Assembly: GCF_014836885.1 (NCBI RefSeq)
Contig: NZ_JACSPY010000003.1
Coordinates: forward strand, 1 to 64,000
DNA: 64,000 nucleotides
From: Brevibacterium gallinarum
GTDB lineage: Bacteria; Actinomycetota; Actinomycetes; Actinomycetales; Brevibacteriaceae
Direction of reading: 5' to 3'
This document shows, one piece after another, positions 58,165 to 64,000 of the stretch; position 1 is the first letter of the stretch; each line of letters begins with the position of its first letter. The notes beneath the pieces were generated by a model. That model did not search any database. It was not told the origin of the DNA and saw nothing but the letters and a program-made list of their open reading frames with translations. The position numbers and the translations under genes are program-made.

Positions 58165-58513
58165 CGAGCTCCCTTCCGGTGAAGCAGGTGGCTGTCTGAG
58201 TATGGCACGCCGGCCCGACCTGGTCGACGATGAGCAGGATGGTGTCGGCGTCGCAGTCGAGGGCGACCGAGCGGACCCGCTGGGTGTGCCCGGAGGTCTC
58301 GCCCTTGACCCAGTACTCCTGGCGGGATCGCGACCAATAGGTTGCCCTGCCGGTGCGCAGGGTGCGGGCCAGCGCCTCGTCGTCCATCCAGGCGAGCATG
58401 AGCACCTCGCGGCTCGTCGCCTCCTGCACGACGACCGGCAGCAGCCCGCCGCTGCCGCGCTTGAGGCGTGCGGCGATCGCCGGGTCGAGGCTGGAGTCCG
58501 AAACGCCGGTCAT
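58142..58513 (-). CDS. hisI: Phosphoribosyl-AMP cyclohydrolase
   Basis: Third step of histidine biosynthesis (123 aa), the monofunctional cyclohydrolase. Metal-binding cysteines C87 (DCDAD), C103 (PACHT) and C110 (TATCF) are present. ATG 58513 overlaps the hisF stop by 4 bp. HisE, fused to HisI in some bacteria, is a separate gene here at 63.5 kb. Confidence 0.95.
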   Translation of the reverse strand: MTGVSDSSLDPAIAARLKRGSGGLLPVVVQEATSREVLMLAWMDDEALARTLRTGRATYWSRSRQEYWVKGETSGHTQRVRSVALDCDADTILLIVDQVGPACHTQTATCFTGRELDAHLADS

Positions 58514-59283
58514 CGGACGGTGACCCCGTCGGCGGCGAGTGCGTCCTTCACCTCGGCGATCGTGAAGGTGCCGAAGTGGAAGACCGAGGCGGCGAGCACG
58601 GCGTCGGCTCCGGCGTGGACGGCGGGAGCGAAGTGCTCGAGCTGTCCGGCTCCTCCCGAGGCGATGAGCGGGACGTCGACGGCGGCGCGGGCGGCGCGGA
58701 TGAGCTCGAGGTCGAAGCCTTCGTGCGTGCCGTCGGCGTCGACGCTGTTGAGCAGGATCTCCCCTGCCCCGCGCTCGGCCGCCTCGCGGATCCACTCGAT
58801 GGCATCGATGCCGGTGCCGCGGCGTCCGCCATGGGTGGTGACCTCGAACCTCGAGGCGGTGGCCGGCTGGTCCGCCGGGACTCGGCGGGCGTCGAGGGAG
58901 AGGACGAGCACCTGGCTGCCGAACCGTTCGGCGATCTCGGTGATGAGCTCGGGCCGGGCGACGGCTGCGGTGTTGACGCCGACCTTGTCCGCGCCTGCCC
59001 GCAGGAGCCGGTCGACATCGTCGGCGCTGCGCACTCCCCCGCCGACGGTCAGCGGGATGAACACCGTCTCCGCGCACTGGGAGACCATGTCATAGGTGGT
59101 CTCCCGTTCGCTGCTGGAGGCGGTGACGTCGAGGAAGGTGACTTCGTCGGCGCCGAGTTCGCTGTAGCGGCGGGCGAGTTCGATCGGGTCGCCGGCGTCG
59201 CGCAGGTTCTCGAACCGGACTCCTTTGACGACGCGGCCGGCATCGACGTCAAGGCACGGGATGACGCGCACGGCAAGGGTCAT
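58510..59283 (-). CDS. hisF: Imidazole glycerol phosphate synthase cyclase subunit
   Basis: TIM-barrel cyclase (257 aa) that, with HisH, makes imidazole glycerol phosphate and AICAR. Catalytic D12 ([14 protein letters not shown]) and D131 (VLSLDARR); phosphate loops GGGVRS and ASGGAG intact. HisH and HisA are not in the window. It starts 16 bp after accDA and is coupled to hisI. Confidence 0.96.
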   Translation of the reverse strand: MTLAVRVIPCLDVDAGRVVKGVRFENLRDAGDPIELARRYSELGADEVTFLDVTASSSERETTYDMVSQCAETVFIPLTVGGGVRSADDVDRLLRAGADKVGVNTAAVARPELITEIAERFGSQVLVLSLDARRVPADQPATASRFEVTTHGGRRGTGIDAIEWIREAAERGAGEILLNSVDADGTHEGFDLELIRAARAAVDVPLIASGGAGQLEHFAPAVHAGADAVLAASVFHFGTFTIAEVKDALAADGVTVR

Positions 59284-59299
59284 GTTCGCGGGTCTCCTT

Positions 59300-60805
59300 T
59301 CACAGGCCGAGGCTGCGGTAGCGTTCGATGCGCCGGTGCTCGCGCCGGTAGGCGGGTTCGCGCATCAGCGTGATGATCTCGTATTCCAGGGTCTTCGCCA
59401 CCCGGGTGACGAACTCCTCGGGTTCGTCCGCGGCGTCGGGCTGCTCGGCGATGACCCGGTCGATGATGCCGTGTCTGAGCAGCATCTCGGCCTGCACCCC
59501 CTGTTTCTGGGCCATCTCCGGGGCATGGTCGGTATCGCGGTACACGATCGCCGAGGCGCCTTCGGGCGGCAGCGGGGACAGCCAGCCGTTCTCTGCCGAG
59601 AGCACCCGGTCGGCGGGGACGAGCGCCAGCGCCCCGCCGCCGGTTCCCTCACCCATGATGAGGGAGACGGTCGGGGCGTCGAGGGTCGCCAGGTCGGCCA
59701 GGCAGCGGGCGATCTCGCCGGCCAGCCCGCCTTCTTCGGCGCTCTTCGACAGTGCTGCTCCCGGGGTGTCGATGATGGTGACGAGCGGGATGTGCAGTTC
59801 GGCGGCAAGCGCCATGCCGCGGCGGGCTTCGCGCAGGGCGGCCGGGCCCATCGGCTCCCCGGCGGCCTGCCTGCTGCGGTCCTGGCCGAGCACGATGCAC
59901 GGCGCGGTGCCGAACCGGGCAGCGGCCAGCAGCAGACCGGGGTCCTTCTCGCCCTGGCCGGTGCCGTTGAGCGGCAGCACATCGGTGGCGCCGTGGCGCA
60001 GCAGCTCGCGCACACCCGGGCGTTCGGGGCGGCGGGAGGCGGTGATGATGTCCCAGGCATGGGTGTTGTGCGGCAGCGGGTCCGGTTCCGTCTGCGGGTC
60101 GGGCACCGGGGCTGGTACCTCACGGGCGCCCATGAGGACGTTGAGGACCATGTTGACGGTCGAGGCGATCCGCTCGGGTGAGAGGACGGCGTCGATGAGG
60201 CCGTTGCGGTAGAGGTTCTCTCCGGTCTGGATGCTGTCGGGGAACCTCTCGCCGTAGAGCTGTTCGTACACGCGTGGGCCGAGGAAGCCGATGAGGCTGC
60301 CGCGATCGGCGACGGTGAAGTGGCCCAGGGATCCCCAGGAGGCGAACACGCCTCCGGTGGTCGGGTGGCGCAGGTAGACGAGGTAGGGCAGCCCGGCCTT
60401 GCGGTGGTTCTTCACAGCGGCGGCGAGCTTGACCATCGTGAGGAACGCAACAGTGCCTTCCTGCATGCGGGTGCCGCCGGAGGCCGGTCCGGCCAGCAGC
60501 GGCAGGCCCTCAGCGGTGGCGCGTTCGATCGCCTGGCAGAGCCGTTCGGCTGCGGCCACGCCGATCGATCCGGCGAGGAACCGGAACTCGCAGGCGACGA
60601 CGGCGACGCGACGGCCGTAGATGCGGCCCTCGCCGGTGATGACCGCCTCGTCGACTCCGGATTTCTCGGCCGCGGCGGCGAGTTCGGCGGCGTAGGTCTC
60701 GGAGATGCCGTCAGCAGGTTCGATCGGCTCTTCGTCCCAGGAGACGAAAGTGCCGTCGTCGACGACGAGGTCGATGAGCTCCCGGGCGCTCAGTCGCGAG
60801 CTCAT
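59300..60805 (-). CDS. Fused acyl-CoA carboxylase carboxyltransferase (AccD-AccA type)
   Basis: Biotin-dependent carboxyltransferase (501 aa) in which beta and alpha halves are fused: AccD-like about 1-240 ([32 protein letters not shown]) and AccA-like about 260-490 ([35 protein letters not shown]). The N-terminal zinc finger of AccD is missing. Similar single-chain forms occur in mycobacteria (AccD3-like). No biotin carboxylase/BCCP subunit is nearby. ATG overlaps the CoA-transferase stop by 4 bp. Confidence 0.88.
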   Translation of the reverse strand: MSSRLSARELIDLVVDDGTFVSWDEEPIEPADGISETYAAELAAAAEKSGVDEAVITGEGRIYGRRVAVVACEFRFLAGSIGVAAAERLCQAIERATAEGLPLLAGPASGGTRMQEGTVAFLTMVKLAAAVKNHRKAGLPYLVYLRHPTTGGVFASWGSLGHFTVADRGSLIGFLGPRVYEQLYGERFPDSIQTGENLYRNGLIDAVLSPERIASTVNMVLNVLMGAREVPAPVPDPQTEPDPLPHNTHAWDIITASRRPERPGVRELLRHGATDVLPLNGTGQGEKDPGLLLAAARFGTAPCIVLGQDRSRQAAGEPMGPAALREARRGMALAAELHIPLVTIIDTPGAALSKSAEEGGLAGEIARCLADLATLDAPTVSLIMGEGTGGGALALVPADRVLSAENGWLSPLPPEGASAIVYRDTDHAPEMAQKQGVQAEMLLRHGIIDRVIAEQPDAADEPEEFVTRVAKTLEYEIITLMREPAYRREHRRIERYRSLGL

Positions 60806-62010
60806 CGCGTCTCCTCCAGCCAGCGGCGAATCGCATCTCCGTGTTCGTTGAGCAGCGGCGGGGCGAGGTGCTCGCGCGGCGTCGACTCGGTCTCGCCTGC
60901 GGTGTCGGCGTCGAAGAAGCGCAGCGGCGGGCCGGGCAGGTCGATCTCGCCGAGCACCGGGTGCTCGACGGAGATCTTCAGTCCCTGCGACAGCGCCTGC
61001 TCCCACTGGTAGACCTCCTGCAGGGAGCGCACGATGCCTGCTGGGATGCCGGCGGCAGCGAGCTTCTCCAGCAGCTCCTCAGCGGTGTAGTCGCGAAAGC
61101 GCTCTTCGATGAGGCTGATGACGGCCGGGCGGTTGGCCACGCGTTCGGCGTTGGTGGCCATCCCCTGGGTCTCGGGGTCGATGTCGAAGGCTGCGCAGAG
61201 CTTGTGCCACAGGTTCTGGTTGCCCACCGAGATCTGCACCGCACCGCCCTTGCAGTGGAACAGGCCGTAGGGCGACAGCGACGGGTGGTGGTTGCCGCCG
61301 GGGGCGGGATTCTCGCCGGCGATCGTGGCGCGGGTGCCCTGGAAGGCGTGGACGCCGACCATGCCGGCGATGAGCGAGGTGCGCACGACCTTGCCGCGTC
61401 CGGTGCGTTCGCGTTCGAGCAGGGCGGCGAGCACGCCGTAGGAGCCGTAGATGCCGGACAGCAGGTCGGCGATCGGCACACCGACCTTCTGCATGTCATC
61501 GGGTCCGGAGCCGGTCAGCGACATGAGGCCGGCCTCGCCCTGGGCGATCTGGTCGTAGCCGGCCCGGGAGGCTTCGGGCCCGTCGTGGCCGAAACCGGTG
61601 ATCGAGAGGATGACGAGCCGGGGGTTGAGTTCCATGCAGCGTTCGGTGGAGAACCCGAGGCGGGTGAGCACACCGCCGCGGAAGTTCTCGACGAGCACGT
61701 CAGCGCGTTCGATGAGCTGGGCGAGGACCTGCTTGTCGTCGTCGTCCTTGAGGTTGAGGGCGATGGATTCCTTGTTGCGGTTGCAGGAGAAGAAGTAGGT
61801 GGCCTGCGGGTCGTCCGCCGGGCCGACGAAGGGCGGCCCCCAGGAGCGGGAGTCGTCGCCGGCGGCGGGGTTCTCGACTTTGATGACGCGGGCGCCGAGG
61901 TCGCCGAGCATCTGCCCGGCGTGCGGTCCGGCCAGTGCGCGGGAGAGGTCGACGACTGTGTAGCCGGACAGCGGTCCGGGGCGGGTGGTGGTCTCGGATG
62001 TGCTGCTCAT
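60802..62010 (-). CDS. CaiB/BaiF (class III) CoA transferase
   Basis: Transfers CoA between carboxylic acids (402 aa). Family motifs: VVDLSRALAGPHAGQMLGDLGA near the N-terminus, FSCNRNKESIALNL, and the catalytic Asp D153 in AGYDQIAQGEAGLMS. Substrates cannot be predicted. AAGGAG ribosome-binding site before the ATG; the 134 bp upstream hold no gene. Coupled to accDA, so the pair probably works on the same acyl-CoA pool. Confidence 0.9.
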   Translation of the reverse strand: MSSTSETTTRPGPLSGYTVVDLSRALAGPHAGQMLGDLGARVIKVENPAAGDDSRSWGPPFVGPADDPQATYFFSCNRNKESIALNLKDDDDKQVLAQLIERADVLVENFRGGVLTRLGFSTERCMELNPRLVILSITGFGHDGPEASRAGYDQIAQGEAGLMSLTGSGPDDMQKVGVPIADLLSGIYGSYGVLAALLERERTGRGKVVRTSLIAGMVGVHAFQGTRATIAGENPAPGGNHHPSLSPYGLFHCKGGAVQISVGNQNLWHKLCAAFDIDPETQGMATNAERVANRPAVISLIEERFRDYTAEELLEKLAAAGIPAGIVRSLQEVYQWEQALSQGLKISVEHPVLGEIDLPGPPLRFFDADTAGETESTPREHLAPPLLNEHGDAIRRWLEETR

Positions 62011-62144
62011 CGTCGGTCGGTTCTCCTTCGTCGTTCGGCCGCTGGCAGCCGTGCCCGGCGGCTGGTCTCAGTGTGCCCGAGGCACCGGTGCCGCTGCGCT
62101 GTCATCTCACGGATGCGTGCCGGCACAGGTGGTGTCAGGCCGGT

Positions 62145-62612
62145 TCAGTTGTCCGGCACATCGGGTGAGCCGTATGTGTCCACGAGTCTACGCAACCGCT
62201 CACAGGCGTAGCGCGCCCGGTCCCCGTCTGCGGACTGGATCGCCATCACCGACAGCGTCGAGCCGTCGGACAGGTCGAGTGTGACCCAGGAGTCGCCACC
62301 GCGCGGGTGGAAGCTGATGGAGAGGATGCGTGTCCATTCGACTCGCGTCGTGCCGATGATGTTGCGCACGATGAGTGCGTCGTCGGTGACGAATGCCGCG
62401 ATCGCCCCGACGCGCCAGACGAGGGCGCCGAAGAGCAGGCCCAGGGCGTTCATCCAGACGATGTCGATGGTCTTCCAGCCGGTCCAGTGCAGCTGGGTCA
62501 GCCCCCAGCTCAGCAGCGCGAAGGACACGACGATCGTGATCGCGAGGAACACGGTCAGGATCCTCGTGAAGTAGGGCCTGAATGGCCGGGTCTCAGATGC
62601 GGCAGGCGCCAA
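62145..62612 (-). CDS. PH domain-containing membrane protein
   Basis: Small membrane protein (155 aa) with two hydrophobic segments (about 17-38 and 50-72), then a bacterial PH-like domain (about 75-150: ALIVRNIIGTTRVEWTRILS). It belongs to the PF10756 type common next to hisG in actinobacteria. TTG start at 62612 lies inside the end of hisG (20-bp overlap); no better start is available. Function unknown. Confidence 0.82.
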   Translation of the reverse strand: MAPAASETRPFRPYFTRILTVFLAITIVVSFALLSWGLTQLHWTGWKTIDIVWMNALGLLFGALVWRVGAIAAFVTDDALIVRNIIGTTRVEWTRILSISFHPRGGDSWVTLDLSDGSTLSVMAIQSADGDRARYACERLRRLVDTYGSPDVPDN

Positions 62613-63486
62613 TGTTCGTCACCAGGATGGCGCGGGCGCCGACCTCGTAGAGCTGGTCCATGGTCTTGTGCACGTCGCGGGCGGCGACCATGGTGCGCAC
62701 GGCGTACCAGTCGCTGTCGTGCAGGGCGGAGACAGTCGGGCTTTCGAAGCCGGGGGTCAGCGCGGTCGCCTCGGCGAGGTGCTCGGCTGCGATGTCGTAG
62801 TCGACGAGGACGTAGTCGCGGGCGACCATGACGCTTTCGAGCCGGCGCAGGAACTTCCGGGTGTCCGGGTTCGATTTGCGGTTGGAGATGACGACGGCCT
62901 CGGAGTGCAGGATCGGTTCGCCGAAGGTCTGCAGGCCGGCCATCCTCAGGGTGGTGCCGGTCTCGACCACATCGGCGATGACGTCGGCGACGCCCAGTTC
63001 GATCGAGACCTCGACGGCTCCGTCGAGCTTGATGACACGGGCGCGGAGTCCGCGCTGTCTGAGGTCGCGTTCGACCAGCGTCGGGTAGCTGGTGGCGATG
63101 GTGAGGCCGTCGAGTTCGTCGATCTCGTGGAAGGCGCCTTCGGCTCCGGCGTAGTGGAAGCGGGAGCGGGCGAAGCCCAGCGGCAGGGTCTCCTCGGCCT
63201 CGGCACCGGATTCGAGCAGCAGGTCCCGGCCGGTGATGCCGAGGTCGATGATGCCGCGGCCGACGTAGATGGCGATATCGCGGGGGCGCAGGTAGAAGAA
63301 CTCGATGCCGGCATCGACGTCGCGGTGGACGAGCCGCTTGGAGGTCGTGCGCACCTGGTAGCCGGCTTCGCGCAGCATCGTCGTCGCTGATTCCGACAGC
63401 GAGCCCTTGTTCGGCACAGCGACGCGCAGCATGCCGTCGGTCCGGACGGTCGGGATGCGGCCGGTGTCGGTGATTTCTCGGCTCAC
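62593..63486 (-). CDS. hisG: ATP phosphoribosyltransferase (long form)
   Basis: First and feedback-controlled enzyme of histidine synthesis (297 aa). Catalytic core MLRVAVPNKGSLSESA onward, PRPP loop DVVETGTTLRMAGL, and the C-terminal regulatory domain of the long form ending TNIGACRI. GTG 63486 is preceded by AAAGGAAG; an alternative GTG 63504 overlaps the hisE stop. The protein begins about 18 residues before the conserved start. No HisZ is needed for the long form. Confidence 0.94.
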   Translation of the reverse strand: MSREITDTGRIPTVRTDGMLRVAVPNKGSLSESATTMLREAGYQVRTTSKRLVHRDVDAGIEFFYLRPRDIAIYVGRGIIDLGITGRDLLLESGAEAEETLPLGFARSRFHYAGAEGAFHEIDELDGLTIATSYPTLVERDLRQRGLRARVIKLDGAVEVSIELGVADVIADVVETGTTLRMAGLQTFGEPILHSEAVVISNRKSNPDTRKFLRRLESVMVARDYVLVDYDIAAEHLAEATALTPGFESPTVSALHDSDWYAVRTMVAARDVHKTMDQLYEVGARAILVTNIGACRI

Positions 63487-63500
63487 AGCTTCCTTTCGGC

Positions 63501-63764
63501 TCACAGTTCGCGGTAGACGTCGTCGAGGCTGATCCCGCGGGCGATCATCATCACCTGCAGGTGGTAGATCGCCTGGGCGATCTCGCCGGCGAGTTCGGCA
63601 TCGGATTCGTACTCGGCGGCCATCCACACCTCGGCGGCCTCTTCGACGACCTTCTTGCCGATCGCATGGACCCCGGCGTCGAGCTCGGCCACGGTGGACG
63701 AGCCTGCGGGACGGGTGGCTGCTTTTTCGGTCAGTTCTGCGAACAGTTCTTCGAAGGTCTTCAC
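63501..63764 (-). CDS. hisE: Phosphoribosyl-ATP pyrophosphatase
   Basis: Second step of histidine synthesis, hydrolysing phosphoribosyl-ATP (87 aa). MazG-like helices with the metal-binding [12 protein letters not shown] motif (ExxE) and the C-terminal [20 protein letters not shown] 63764 ([11 protein letters not shown]) matches family N-termini; the frame opens seven codons earlier. First gene of the his-trp chain, with a TATTAC -10-like sequence just upstream. Confidence 0.93.
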   Translation of the reverse strand: MKTFEELFAELTEKAATRPAGSSTVAELDAGVHAIGKKVVEEAAEVWMAAEYESDAELAGEIAQAIYHLQVMMIARGISLDDVYREL

Positions 63765-63785
63765 ACGGCCAGGGTAATACACCAC

Positions 63786-64000
63786 CGGAACCGGTCTGCA
63801 GGGTGTCTCAGGCGCCGTCCTACAGAGCAGAGGCGAGGGCTCCAGCGCAGGCGCTGGAAAGAGCGGTCCCGGCGGTTGCGGCCGGCGCCCGGCGCATCCA
63901 GACGAGGACGTTTGAAAGAGCGATCAGGAGGAAGGGGGCGGGAGGATCACAACCCCAGGCCACCGAATCCTCCTGCCGTGACCTCGGGAGCGAGCCCTCC
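63786..64000. other. Intergenic edge region upstream of hisE
   Basis: No convincing gene. It contains a CCAGCGC/GCGCTGG inverted repeat (63842-63857), possibly the terminator of a gene beyond the edge, and two copies of GAAAGAGCGRTC (63857 and 63914). A minus-strand frame stays open from the edge to 63820 but has atypically low GC at third positions. Confidence 0.35.

Noticed and set aside
63820-64000. C-terminal fragment of a membrane protein on the minus strand at the right edge
   Set aside because: The frame is open for about 60 codons and has a short hydrophobic stretch, but only about 73 percent GC at third positions, well below the clear genes here, and no recognisable motif.

Overview
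The window is about 64 kb of high-GC chromosomal DNA from a Gram-positive actinobacterium. The gene content and order (sufR-B-D-ferredoxin-C-S-U-T, ctaA/ctaB, tkt-tal-pgi, secG-tpiA-pgk-gap, whiA-yvcK-rapZ-uvrC, uvrA, uvrB, coaE, rpsA, polA, an ANTAR response regulator, pyk, lgt, trp and his genes) is the conserved actinobacterial backbone. I infer Micrococcales, perhaps Brevibacterium-like, but no 16S rRNA is present to settle this. There is no prophage, transposon, CRISPR array or obvious genomic island. The region is mostly core metabolism.

Layout. 0.1-2.4 kb (minus): an ABC-F ATPase and an RNase HI with an unusual C-terminal extension. 2.5-3.4 kb (plus): a membrane-anchored neutral zinc metallopeptidase. 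3.5-10.1 kb (minus): a complete SUF iron-sulfur cluster operon led by the repressor gene sufR, with a palindromic operator over its promoter. 10.2-13.0 kb (plus): an ABC-2 exporter pair and heme A synthase ctaA. 13.0-15.8 kb (minus): a CYTH-CHAD protein and heme O synthase ctaB. 16.0-20.8 kb (plus): translationally coupled tkt-tal-pgi. 20.9-29.4 kb (minus): secG, tpiA, pgk, gap, then whiA, yvcK, rapZ, uvrC. 29.4-38.9 kb: uvrA, a Ski2-like helicase, yciI, terC behind a probable manganese riboswitch, and uvrB. 39.0-49.1 kb: osmC, a coaE-GrpB fusion, a polytopic membrane protein with a damaged 5' end, rpsA, a methyltransferase, polA, a thioesterase and an ANTAR regulator. 49.2-51.5 kb: tRNA-Leu(CAA), a protein remnant, a four-helix membrane protein, pyruvate kinase. 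51.6-63.8 kb (minus): one long chain hisE-hisG-PH protein-CoA transferase-accDA-hisF-hisI-trpE-membrane protein-HGxxPAAW protein-trpC-trpB-trpA-lgt, largely tied together by 4-bp stop/start overlaps.

Functional themes: Fe-S assembly and heme A synthesis sit beside each other; the lower glycolytic genes and the non-oxidative pentose phosphate genes face each other across a strong shared terminator; nucleotide-excision repair genes are clustered; aromatic and histidine biosynthesis share a transcription unit with lipoprotein modification and acyl-CoA carboxylation. A recurring regulatory theme is a TANNNT -10 box lying exactly 6-7 bases before an ATG/GTG (at least ten genes), which predicts widespread leaderless mRNAs.

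Nothing here is a clear new biological system. The most useful leads are the SufR operator, the terC riboswitch, the RNase HI-ribbon-helix-helix fusion, the frameshifted membrane gene near 42.5 kb, a gap-upstream palindrome, and the CoA-transferase/carboxylase pair embedded in the his-trp chain.
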